Shown here: positions 37,958 to 46,084 of the stretch, piece after piece
Position numbering within the stretch: position 1 is the stretch's first letter
How the letters are laid out: every line of letters begins with the position of its first letter
Source of the DNA: Oxynema aestuarii AP17
GTDB lineage: Bacteria > Cyanobacteriota > Cyanobacteriia > Cyanobacteriales > Laspinemataceae
NCBI RefSeq assembly: GCF_012295525.1
Contig: NZ_CP051167.1
Coordinates: 1,922,001-1,986,000, forward strand
Reading direction: 5' to 3'
Length of the DNA stretch: 64,000 bases
Made by a program: the position numbers and the translations under genes
The notes under the pieces: model-generated
Database searches by the model: none
What the model saw: the letters and a program-made list of their open reading frames with translations, nothing else
Told to the model about the DNA's origin: nothing

Positions 37958-38161
37958 TTACTCCCGAAAACTTTCCAAGGAAGCGAGCAGTTCCGGCAAT
38001 TCTTGGAACATTTTGTCGAGACGGTTCTGCTCCGCCGAAGGTCCCGGAGGGCGGCGACAGAGGTGACGGCTGGAGGTTACTCGGCGTGGGCTTCCCCAAT
38101 CGCGATCGGCTTCTAAGGGGGTGCCTTGATAGCGGTTGGCTTCTCTTGATGAATGTAACAT
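37958..38161 (-). CDS. Possible small protein, unknown function
   Basis: 67 residues (MLHSSREANRYQGTPLEADR, ending QNRLDKMFQELPELLASLES). The C-terminal helix looks protein-like, and GGGAG lies about 9 bases upstream of the ATG. The middle is Arg/Pro-rich and may be spurious. It lies in a 575-base gap between queC and moeB, on their strand. No family was recognised. Confidence 0.35.
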   Translation of the reverse strand: MLHSSREANRYQGTPLEADRDWGSPRRVTSSRHLCRRPPGPSAEQNRLDKMFQELPELLASLESFRE

Positions 38162-38381
38162 CGGTTCATTCTCCCTTTTTGTTTGATTTTCAATATGGCT
38201 TTTTCCCTATTTATTAGGATTCCCTGTTTTTTGCCGCGATCGGTATTTTTGTTATATTGCTTCATAACTAATAGGGATCGAGGAAAAATACAGATAAAGA
38301 CGGTTGACAAAAAAAATTTTTTGAGGTAGATTCTGAGGTTGAACCATCGAGGTTTGGCGATCGAATTAAAGCCAACAAAAC

Positions 38382-38411
38382 AACGGCAGATCGCACGAGG
38401 CGATCGCCGTT
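38382..38411 (-). terminator. Hairpin downstream of moeB, putative terminator
   Basis: Arms AACGGCAGATCGC and GCGATCGCCGTT pair with one bulged A around a short loop. On the minus strand it is followed by GTTTTGTTGG, a modest T-rich tract, 29 bases after the moeB stop. Upstream of it (about 38305-38325) lies an A-run/T-run palindrome that adds AT-richness. Confidence 0.55.
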
Positions 38412-38439
38412 ATCGGAGTAGACGAGTTCAACGGCAGGT

Positions 38440-39612
38440 TTAATATTGCGGAACCGACGAATCGACTTGCCGACTCCACGCCGCAATTCCTCCCCGGACG
38501 TTTGTCCCTTCGATTCCCGCCTGCTTGAGAATCGCCAAAGCTTTCGCCGATCGCGCGCCGACCTTACAATGGACGATCAAGCGGTGACCGTTGAGTTCGG
38601 CTTTGAGCTTTTCGATCCCCTCGCCGCCTTCAATTTCTGCCAGGGGAATTAACAGCGAACCGGGAAGTTTGGCGATCGCGTATTCGTCAGGAGTGCGAAC
38701 GTCGAGCAAGAGGATTTTTTCCGCTTGGCGATCGAGTAATTCTTTAAGTTCGGTCACGGTGATTTCGGGAATGTCCCTCATCGCTTTCGCCGCTCGTTCT
38801 TTCGCTTGCGTAATACCGCAGAACTGTTCGTAATCAATTAACTTGTCAATCGCCGGACGTTCCGGATTTGGCGTTAGTTTTAACTCGCGAAACTTCATCT
38901 GTAAAGCATTGTAAAGCAGCAACCGACCGCTCAACGTCGTTCCCGACCCGGTAATGATTTTCACCGTTTCCGTCGCTTGAATCACCCCGATTATTCCCGG
39001 GAGAATTCCTAACACTCCACCTTCCGCACAAGAGGGAACCAGTCCCGGCGGTGGCGGTTCCGGGTACAAGTCGCGATAGTTCGGACCGCCTCGGTAGTTA
39101 AACACCGACGCCTGTCCTTCAAACCGAAAAATCGACCCGTACACATTCGGTTTGTCGAGTAAGACACACGCATCGTTAACGAGATAGCGGGTGGGGAAGT
39201 TGTCCGTTCCATCGACGACGATATCGTAAGCTTCGAGGATATCGAGTGCATTTTGCGAACTCAGGCGGGTTTCGTACAAGTCCACCTGACAAAACGGGTT
39301 AATTTCTAAGATCCGTTGTTTCGCCGATTCGATTTTGGGTTGACCCACCCAGGCGGTCCCGTGGATGACCTGGCGTTGTAAGTTGGAGGTGTCAACGACA
39401 TCGAAATCGACGATCCCGAGGCGCCCGATCCCGGCGGCGGCGAGATAGAGTAATAAAGGCGAACCGAGTCCCCCTGTTCCGATACATAATACACTCGCCG
39501 CTTTGAGGCGTTTTTGTCCTTCAACGCCGATTTCCGGCAAAATCAAATGACGGGAATAGCGTTCGTAATCGTCTTTGGTTAGCTCGATGTCGTCGAGATT
39601 GGGGTTGAGCAT
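38440..39612 (-). CDS. moeB: MoeB/ThiF-type adenylyltransferase with rhodanese domain
   Basis: 390 residues. The E1-like domain (about 1-265) has the ATP motif GTGGLGSP and the conserved RYSRHLILPEIG start. A C-terminal rhodanese domain (about 280-388) has its active Cys in VHCKVGARSAKAL. It activates the C-terminus of a sulphur carrier (MoaD and/or ThiS) for molybdopterin and possibly thiamine synthesis. Zinc-binding CxxC pairs of the classical MoeB were not seen, a point worth noting. Two Cys near the adenylation crossover (SCAEGGVLG) are kept. thiC is about 8 kb away and not in the same unit. Confidence 0.92.
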   Translation of the reverse strand: MLNPNLDDIELTKDDYERYSRHLILPEIGVEGQKRLKAASVLCIGTGGLGSPLLLYLAAAGIGRLGIVDFDVVDTSNLQRQVIHGTAWVGQPKIESAKQRILEINPFCQVDLYETRLSSQNALDILEAYDIVVDGTDNFPTRYLVNDACVLLDKPNVYGSIFRFEGQASVFNYRGGPNYRDLYPEPPPPGLVPSCAEGGVLGILPGIIGVIQATETVKIITGSGTTLSGRLLLYNALQMKFRELKLTPNPERPAIDKLIDYEQFCGITQAKERAAKAMRDIPEITVTELKELLDRQAEKILLLDVRTPDEYAIAKLPGSLLIPLAEIEGGEGIEKLKAELNGHRLIVHCKVGARSAKALAILKQAGIEGTNVRGGIAAWSRQVDSSVPQY

Positions 39613-39713
39613 GATTTCTCGCTAGAGAACGAGGGTCTGAATTCAGGTTAGATTGAGTTAAATTATAGCGATCGCCGGGTCATTGCTACCCTCGCCGTTA
39701 TTGTTGAGTTCGC

Positions 39714-40055
39714 TCAATCTTCGCGATTTTCTTCAGCCCATTGACGGACAAGTTCCAAGGGTAAATTCAAGGCTTGGGCGATCGTTTCCAAACTCAATCC
39801 TACCTGGAGCATTCCTCGTACAGCCTGACGATTGGCTTGTTGAAGACCTTGTTGAAGACCTTGTTGAAGACCTTGTTGAAGACCTTGTTCCATTCCTCGT
39901 TGTTCGCCGACTTGTTCGCCATCAGCAAAAGCATCTTGATAAAAACGAGTTTCTTTTAAATCTCCTAGTCCTAGCATGGCGGCTATTTCCTCTCCATTTT
40001 TACCCTTATCGACTACTTCAACTTTCGCGATTTTCTTCAGCCCATTGACGGACAA
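39714..40055 (-). pseudogene. Duplicated 3' end of the Rpn-family nuclease gene
   Basis: A reading frame of 113 residues repeats the last about 92 residues of the gene at 40018 (EEIAAMLGLGDLKETRFYQD, then LQQG repeats, then LNLPLELVRQWAEENRED). It has no nuclease core. Its first 20 residues come from reading the end of the upstream copy in another frame, with a TTG as its only start. It has four GLQQ units against three in the intact gene. It is best viewed as a duplication by-product, though it may be translated. Confidence 0.75.
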
Positions 40056-40286
40056 GTTCCAAGGGTAAATTCAAGGCTTGGGCGATCGTTTCCAAACTCA
40101 ATCCTACCTGGAGCATTCCTCGTACAGCCTGACGATTGGCTTGTTGAAGACCTTGTTGAAGACCTTGTTGAAGACCTTGTTCGATTCCTCGTTGTTCGCC
40201 GACTTGTTCGCCATCAGCAAAAGCATCTTGATAAAAACGAGTTTCTTTTAAATCTCCTAGTCCTAGCATGGCGGCTATCTCCTCTC
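39720..40286 (-). repeat. Tandem duplication of about 275 bp with a 304-bp offset
   Basis: Segments 39720-39995 and 40024-40286 are nearly identical over their length apart from one 12-bp unit (TTGTTGAAGACC, 4 versus 3 copies) and a few substitutions. The near-identity points to a recent event. The 12-bp units encode the GLQQ repeat of the protein. Confidence 0.9.
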
Positions 40287-40863
40287 GGCTTTTTTGCGGT
40301 AATTTATAAACAATAATCGTTTCAATCAGTTCGATGAGTTCCCGTTGGCGGTTTGGGTCTGCGACCTCCCGTTCGGTTTGAGCGACCAATTGTTTCGCCG
40401 CTTCTGGGGCGATCGCCTCTGACTCTATAATTAGTTTAACCACACCAACCCCTAATGTGGGTTCTCCTTGAATTTCATCGAGGTAAATCCGCCTTACCCG
40501 ACTCGATGACAGCAGACAATCGAACGGGGAACGATCTTGAGGTTCGACATTACGAGTGGGATAGATAAGAGCAACCCGCCAGGGATGCGGCGGTCGATAT
40601 TGACGCAGGTATAAAAACAGTTCGGCGAAAATGCGATAGTAAAGATCTTCATCACTTTGAAACTGCACTTCCACCAAATAAAAAGGAAGGCTCAACTCTC
40701 CCGTGGTCGGTAAAAACAGGCCATCAATCCGAAAAGCTAGTTGTTTGACTTCAACGGAGGTGAATTGATAGGAACTGGCTTCGCCGACGGGGCGATCGAG
40801 GAGTTCAAAGAAAATTTCTGGGTATTGTTGAAAAATTCGATAAAATATCGTGTCAGTTTTCAT
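40018..40863 (-). CDS. Rpn-family (DUF2887-like) PD-(D/E)XK nuclease
   Basis: 281 residues. It starts MKTDTIFYRIFQQYPEIFFE and has the nuclease core pattern D in AFRIDGLFLP and (Q/E)xQ in FYLVEVQFQSDEDLYYR, as in the cyanobacterial DUF2887/Rpn group of recombination-promoting nuclease relatives. The C-terminal part has GLQQ repeats and a helix-turn-helix-like end (MLQVGLSLETIAQALNLPLE). It begins 121 bases after the end of the ZorC-like gene on the same strand, but it has its own AT-rich leader, so co-transcription is possible and not shown. Such genes are common and mobile in cyanobacteria. Confidence 0.88.
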   Translation of the reverse strand: MKTDTIFYRIFQQYPEIFFELLDRPVGEASSYQFTSVEVKQLAFRIDGLFLPTTGELSLPFYLVEVQFQSDEDLYYRIFAELFLYLRQYRPPHPWRVALIYPTRNVEPQDRSPFDCLLSSSRVRRIYLDEIQGEPTLGVGVVKLIIESEAIAPEAAKQLVAQTEREVADPNRQRELIELIETIIVYKLPQKSREEIAAMLGLGDLKETRFYQDAFADGEQVGEQRGIEQGLQQGLQQGLQQANRQAVRGMLQVGLSLETIAQALNLPLELVRQWAEENRES

Positions 40864-40984
40864 TTTTTATATTTTCATGTTTTTTAATCTTCTTTGACTT
40901 TCTTTGAACAAATAGCGATCGCGATGTCTTTAAATAATTCATAACATCTCAAGGTGAGTCGGTTCGTCAACATCAATTGTATCA

Positions 40985-42532
40985 CTATTTTTTGTACTTG
41001 TGCAATAACTCTTCCTCCTTAAACCTGGCTTTTGCTTCTCGCTCTATCCTCTTAATTTCATCCTGCCATTGCTTTAACTTATGTTGGCGTTCCTGCTGTT
41101 TCTTTAAATTGGGTTCGGGTAATCCCCGTTCTGGATTGTATTGATTTTCTCCGGGGGGTAAACCCTTCACCAACCGCGTTCCTTCATTCATATATAGATT
41201 GAGACTTCTGAGAGTTTGCTCGGAGTAATATTGCCACAGAAATTTATGATCTAAAACTTCGCCACCCAAACAGCGAATCTGTTTTAAAGACAAATCGGTA
41301 GACTCAAATAAAAAGCGTTTAATTTCTGGTTTTGAGCTAGTTTTAAAAATCCGGGTTTCACTTCCTTCCCCGCGAAAGAATTCTGCGATCGCCCAATCCC
41401 CAAAATCGAAGATACAAACTTCTGTTTCTTTGCTTGCATCTTCTCGAATAACAGAAATATTTTGATGGCTTAATACTTTGCCGAGGGTCTCAATAGAGCT
41501 GGGAGGCAATAAAATACGAATTCGCTTAAAGCGATCGCTGTAATGCGACCAAAACTTTTTGCGCTTTTTCAGTTGTTTCTGTTCCCATTCTGGTAAATTC
41601 AACCTTTCTAAAAGCAGATCGACAAGTTCGCGAAAATAGTTATAATTGAGCGCCCCCAACCATTTCATCAACGCAGATTGTCCGTTATCTGACAACTCAT
41701 TCCAGTGTGAACGGGGGGTGTAGGGTCCGTAGTTATTTTGCAGCCAATTTAGAATCGTTTCTAACTGTTGTCCCTGACGAGTAGAGAGTTGAGATAAGAG
41801 GGTTGTTACAGCTTCTAATTGTTGATGATGACTCATCTCAGTAAGACAGTCCAATAACCATTCTTGCTGAGGGCGATCGCAGTTTTTAGACTGTACAAAT
41901 TTCACGAAAATTTCGCCGACAGCATTTAAAGCTTCATTAACTATACTGAGATGCAAAGGCAAATAACAGCTTGCCAATAAATTGCGTGGGGTTTGCACGT
42001 TATCGAGGCTTAATTTTGTCAAATCTTCAGATCGATAACTTCTCAAACACTCTAAAGTTTGGATTGACAAAGGGGCGACATTTTCTAATTCAGATTTGCC
42101 ATCCGTGAAGGTATTAGCTAAAGAACGGGGTAAGTATTTTGTCTTTTCAAATTCCGGGCGATCGAAGTAAAGCGCAAGTCGCCAAAATAAACAATTTCTC
42201 AACCAATCATTTTCAATAGCTACTTTCCAAATATAACTAGCTGAAATCATCCCTAATTCTTGATGATTTCGATCCCACTCCTCTTTACAATATAAACAAT
42301 AAATCCATTCAATCTCTGAAAAACCAGCGCCCTGATAGTTCAAAATATCATCGATCAGCTCGTCAATTTTACGAATATTAGTTTCTTTATATTGGGGAAT
42401 CTGTGGCGAATTTTGTAAAGATTTAAGACCTCGATCTCCTGATGAAGTGGAGTTGAGTAACCCTGTTAAATGACGAATAGCAATTTCTGGATAGCGTGGA
42501 AATTGTAAAACTCTAAAAGAAAAGTCAACCAT
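40985..42532 (-). CDS. zorC: ZorC-like EH-signature protein of a Zorya-like operon
   Basis: 515 residues from the ATG at 42532, chosen because GGAG lies 7 nt upstream; a frame-open start at 42553 is less likely. The C-terminal third (about 295-445) carries the EH-signature pattern FWSHYSDRFKRIRILLP, FGDWAIAEFFRG (Glu384) and HKFLWQYYSEQTLRS (His429), the domain that defines ZorC of type I Zorya. The N-terminal two thirds are helical with no other motif. A Lys/Glu-rich tail ends the protein. It probably binds DNA or couples to the ZorAB motor as ZorC does. The ZorD helicase partner is missing nearby. Confidence 0.75.
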   Translation of the reverse strand: MVDFSFRVLQFPRYPEIAIRHLTGLLNSTSSGDRGLKSLQNSPQIPQYKETNIRKIDELIDDILNYQGAGFSEIEWIYCLYCKEEWDRNHQELGMISASYIWKVAIENDWLRNCLFWRLALYFDRPEFEKTKYLPRSLANTFTDGKSELENVAPLSIQTLECLRSYRSEDLTKLSLDNVQTPRNLLASCYLPLHLSIVNEALNAVGEIFVKFVQSKNCDRPQQEWLLDCLTEMSHHQQLEAVTTLLSQLSTRQGQQLETILNWLQNNYGPYTPRSHWNELSDNGQSALMKWLGALNYNYFRELVDLLLERLNLPEWEQKQLKKRKKFWSHYSDRFKRIRILLPPSSIETLGKVLSHQNISVIREDASKETEVCIFDFGDWAIAEFFRGEGSETRIFKTSSKPEIKRFLFESTDLSLKQIRCLGGEVLDHKFLWQYYSEQTLRSLNLYMNEGTRLVKGLPPGENQYNPERGLPEPNLKKQQERQHKLKQWQDEIKRIEREAKARFKEEELLHKYKK

Positions 42533-42619
42533 AGTAATCTCCAAGCAGAGCAATTTTTAAATGGGTAAACTAAGCAGTGAGTTGGTGGATTTTCCCTGAC
42601 GCCGGAATGATGGAAAATC

Positions 42620-43261
42620 CTATAACAAGTTATTCCAATCTGGTCGTTTGAGTTGAAAACGAAACACAACTTTTCTATCAGTGGGATTGTCAGTCTGTTG
42701 GTTGGCGTCGATTTCTCCCCGTCCGGCGGCGAGGATTTTGTATTTAAACTTTGCTTTTGTCTCGAAATTGAGTTCGGATAAAATGTAGTTCGATACAGAT
42801 AAAGCTCGTTTTAAGCTCAAATCTAAATTATCTTGTTCGTCGCCAAAGGAACTGGTGTGACCTTCGATGACGACACGGGTAATCATTTCATCGAATGTTT
42901 TTTCGGAAAAAATAATCTGGCTGTAGGTGGGAATAAACTGCTGTAAAAATTGTTTTCCGGCGGGTTTAAGTTCTGCACTTCCTTCATCAAATAAAATGCG
43001 ATCGCCGATGCTGACATCTCCCGTTTCTGGATCGACTTTAACATCGGAACCGCCGAGTTTTTCTTCGATCGCCGTTTGAATAATCAACGGTAAATTTTTG
43101 AGGGCTTCTTGATATTGTTTCAGTTGTACCATCACTGTAATGAACAGGAGGGCAAAAAACATCAACAAACCAGACATTAAATCGCCAATCGATAACCAAA
43201 CGCCGGAATCTTGCTCTTCTAAAATTTCCGGACTAGTTTCAAAGTCGTAAAAATCATTCAT
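42620..43261 (-). CDS. zorB: ZorB-like motor subunit with OmpA peptidoglycan-binding domain
   Basis: 213 residues from the ATG at 43261 (a TTG at 43321 is an alternative). One transmembrane helix (about 24-45) carries the proton-path Asp27 in SIGDLMSGLLMFFALLF, as in MotB/ZorB. The periplasmic OmpA-like domain (about 90-205) has ILFDEGSAELKPAGK, IEGHTSSFG, LSLKRALSVSNYI and the C-terminal NPTDRKVVF. In Zorya this subunit anchors the motor to peptidoglycan and couples proton flow to signalling. It follows the ZorA-like gene by 85 bases on the same strand. Confidence 0.85.
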   Translation of the reverse strand: MNDFYDFETSPEILEEQDSGVWLSIGDLMSGLLMFFALLFITVMVQLKQYQEALKNLPLIIQTAIEEKLGGSDVKVDPETGDVSIGDRILFDEGSAELKPAGKQFLQQFIPTYSQIIFSEKTFDEMITRVVIEGHTSSFGDEQDNLDLSLKRALSVSNYILSELNFETKAKFKYKILAAGRGEIDANQQTDNPTDRKVVFRFQLKRPDWNNLL

Positions 43262-43346
43262 TGTTATATCGAATAGTGATGGGATTGTAGCTTGAGGGAG
43301 AGAGGTGGATTCCCGTTTCAACAGGAATCCGATCTTAAGGAAGTTT

Positions 43347-45362
43347 TTAATTCCGCGAAGGTTGACTATTTTTTAGCTCCTCTGCTGACGCCACTAAATA
43401 ATGAGCGACATCCATTAAACCGTGAGTATTTCGATCTAAGCTACTGCAAACTCCAGCCATTGCGCGATCGAATTCTTCGATATTGACTTTATAACTTTCA
43501 TTGGCTTTTTCTAAATATTCATTCAGTTGTTCGTTCCCTGATTTCAATGCTTCGTCAAACTGTTTGGCTAAATCTTGATAAGCCGATTCAATTTGCTTCG
43601 CTTCTTGACTCATGAGTTGAATGACTTGTTGTAACTGTTCGAGACGTTCGCTAGACGTTAAGCCGAGTTCGGTTTCGAGTTTGTAAACAACTCCAGCCGT
43701 TTTTTGAATGGAGGTCATGCTATTTTTAATTGCATTTTCCATAGCAGTTGCATCTTCGAGGAAAACTTTTTGTAGGCGATTAATGACTTTTTCTAGTTCT
43801 TCTCGCTGTTTTCCAAGAACATCGTCAAGTCGTTTGTTTTGTTCGTCAAAAAATAGGGTTAAGGCTTTTTCGTATTCTTCTCGGAATTTCTCCAATTCTT
43901 CTTGAACAATATTTCGCGTTTTTTGCAGACTTTCGTCAATATTTGCTAAGGTTGCGATAAAGCTGTCTCGTGCATCATTAATAAGCGTTGAAGATTCCCG
44001 ACCCAAAGTAACAATCGTGTCCGATTGAGTCTGAAAGGCTTTATTGGCTTCTTCAAGAATATCTTTGGTCTGCTGTTCGACAGCTTCAAGCATGGTTTTT
44101 TGCGCTTGAGCTTGTTTTTCGAGGGACTGTTCCAACTCCTCTCGAATTCCACGAAAACTTTGGGCAGCTTGTGCGGAACTATGAGCAAAGGCTTCTCGTT
44201 GTGCTTTCATCGAACGAATACTTTCGTTGACAGCTTCTTGAATTTTTTTCGCGACTTTTTCAAGAACAGCTTCTGTATTTGTACGAAATCCATCCAGAAT
44301 AGTAGTCAAACTGCGGGCAAAGTCTTGTAGTTCTTTAAGCGTTTCTTCTTGGAACGTTTGAATGGTTGAAATTGCCCCCGATAAACTCGCTGCAATCCCG
44401 CCCAATTCATCTTTGAGTTCGCGAACGGCTTCGGACGCTTCTCGGGTCATTTCGGCACTTTCATCGAGTCTTTCGATAACGGGCTGAATCAATTCATCTC
44501 GCATTTGTTTGACGAGATAATCGATGGCTTGACCTTGATTTTCTTGGATTTGCCGAACGCTTGTCAATTCGTTATTGATACTGGTGAGAGATGAACCCAA
44601 GCTGGGAACGATCGCCCGTCCCACGGCTTCTCCTATGGCGTCTGCATTTAATGTGCTTAATTCATTGAGTTTTTCGACCAGTTGAATTAACGCTTCTGTA
44701 ACGTCTTGATTGGAACTAGGATCTAACTGCGAAAGCAGTTCTATGGGACTTTGTAAAAAGGCAATTTTGCTTAACTTTTTGCGAAGATTATCCCGCCGAA
44801 ACTGACGGATTCGTTCGCCAATGGCGAGGATAATCATAAATACACTAGCACTTCCCAATCCCCACAAAGAGGTTGAGAAAGCCAGTTTCATCCCGCCGAG
44901 AAGTTGGGTACTGGTTTGCAATAAAGTTTCAGTTTCATCGATCGCGTCGAGGCTGACATTTTGCAAGCCCAAATAGATCCCGGTGAAGGTTCCTAATACC
45001 CCTAATGCGGTTAATAAGGTGGGGGCAAAATAAACGGGACCTCGGGGAATCGGTTTGTTGAGGATGCTGGGAAAAGCTAATAAAACAAAACTGCCGCCTT
45101 TTTGCTTGGCAATTAGACAATTTTCTCGCCATACTCCGTCTAAATGACGGATAAACCAGGGACGCTCTTTTTCGTTAATTTGGAGGGCGTTCGTGTTGTT
45201 TTTTCGGGCTTTTTTGAGTTGCGCGATCGCCCGACTGACTTCGCCACATTCGACTGTCCAATAATGGAAGATAGACCCAGTTTCTAAACAGGCGGCGATC
45301 GCGGCAAATAAGAAAATCGCGGGAACGAAAAAACTATTGATACTTTGGAGGGTTTCAGTCAT
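43347..45362 (-). CDS. zorA: ZorA-like MotA/TolQ-type motor subunit with long coiled-coil tail
   Basis: 671 residues. Transmembrane segments lie at about 8-28, 112-134 and 155-182. The MotA/TolQ/ExbB core is PTLLTALGVLGTFTGIYLGL then LLGGMKLAFSTSLWGLGSAS. From about 225 to 645 there is a long, Glu/Lys/Gln-rich, mostly helical tail (heptad-like, EELEQSLEKQAQAQKTML), as in ZorA, where the tail forms a cytoplasmic rod sensing infection. The family's flagellar MotA has no such tail, so a motility role is unlikely. It begins 34 bases after the small gene at 45397. Confidence 0.88.
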   Translation of the reverse strand: MTETLQSINSFFVPAIFLFAAIAACLETGSIFHYWTVECGEVSRAIAQLKKARKNNTNALQINEKERPWFIRHLDGVWRENCLIAKQKGGSFVLLAFPSILNKPIPRGPVYFAPTLLTALGVLGTFTGIYLGLQNVSLDAIDETETLLQTSTQLLGGMKLAFSTSLWGLGSASVFMIILAIGERIRQFRRDNLRKKLSKIAFLQSPIELLSQLDPSSNQDVTEALIQLVEKLNELSTLNADAIGEAVGRAIVPSLGSSLTSINNELTSVRQIQENQGQAIDYLVKQMRDELIQPVIERLDESAEMTREASEAVRELKDELGGIAASLSGAISTIQTFQEETLKELQDFARSLTTILDGFRTNTEAVLEKVAKKIQEAVNESIRSMKAQREAFAHSSAQAAQSFRGIREELEQSLEKQAQAQKTMLEAVEQQTKDILEEANKAFQTQSDTIVTLGRESSTLINDARDSFIATLANIDESLQKTRNIVQEELEKFREEYEKALTLFFDEQNKRLDDVLGKQREELEKVINRLQKVFLEDATAMENAIKNSMTSIQKTAGVVYKLETELGLTSSERLEQLQQVIQLMSQEAKQIESAYQDLAKQFDEALKSGNEQLNEYLEKANESYKVNIEEFDRAMAGVCSSLDRNTHGLMDVAHYLVASAEELKNSQPSRN

Positions 45363-45396
45363 GATTTTCGAGAGATGCGGTAGATGGCACTAAAAA

Positions 45397-45747
45397 TCAA
45401 TGGCGAACGAAGTGAGTCAGTTCTTCTTCTGAAAACAGGGATTTTGCGACTCTCACGGGTAAATGTGCTGCATCCGTTTTTCCGTCTATAGGTTCGCTCA
45501 ATTTTACGCTGTAAAGTGGTTCGTCACTTTCAGTTTCCGAGTCGAGTTTGAGATAGACGTTTTCGGGGCCATATTGTCGCAATAATTGCGCTTGTAAGCG
45601 ACTTTTGATGTCTCGAAAAGATTCGGCCACGGGTTCGATATCGCCGCAGTTTTGAGCAGCTTTCCACGCTTGATTGATGACATGAATTTTGTTGACTAAT
45701 TGAGGAAGGGAAGGGTTTAAAATGTGCTCGATCGCCTCGGGAGTCAT
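45397..45747 (-). CDS. Small protein preceding the Zorya-like operon, unknown
   Basis: 116 residues from the ATG at 45747 (MTPEAIEHILNPSLPQLVNK); an upstream TTG at 45777 is open. It is helical at first (VNKIHVINQAWKAAQNCGDI, FRDIKSRLQAQLLRQYGPEN), then beta (VYLKLDSETESDEPLYSVKL). No signal or membrane segment was seen. It lies only 34 bases before zorA on the same strand, so it is probably translated from the same mRNA. No characterised Zorya type has a matching component that I recognise; it could be a regulator or a new part. Confidence 0.7.
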   Translation of the reverse strand: MTPEAIEHILNPSLPQLVNKIHVINQAWKAAQNCGDIEPVAESFRDIKSRLQAQLLRQYGPENVYLKLDSETESDEPLYSVKLSEPIDGKTDAAHLPVRVAKSLFSEEELTHFVRH

Positions 45748-46084
45748 AGTGGCGGAGGTACCATAATGAATGTACAAAATTCATGCCTATCAATCGAGTG
45801 CGATGATTCCTGCAACGGATAAAATCCCCCCGATCGCCCCGAAGAACAGGCATTTGTTTAATTTTATATAAAAACCCCGGTCGCGAGTGACCCTAAAAAT
45901 CGCTCTTTTCTATTTATAGAACAGATCGATCGCTGGTTTCACCGTAAATCTACGTAAAAAGCCGATCGCGCCAGAAAAATTCATGTTAGAAAATTTATAC
46001 ATATTCTCAAAAATGGCCAGACCCCCGGACCGGACGAGTGCTGATAGAATCGGAAAAAATTAAGTCATAGAGGAATCGATCGCC
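45748..46084. other. Divergent promoter region of the Zorya-like operon
   Basis: 337 bases between the small zor-linked gene (minus) and the dehydrogenase (plus). It is AT-rich from about 45850 to 46030. No clear operator or terminator was identified. Confidence 0.5.

Noticed and set aside
39841-39900. 12-bp units repeated four times, CRISPR-like at a glance
   Set aside because: The units are contiguous without spacers and encode the GLQQ repeat of a protein.
43347-45362. Chemotaxis receptor or flagellar MotA
   Set aside because: The MotA/TolQ core with a very long tail and a ZorB/ZorC context fits ZorA; no flagellar genes are present.
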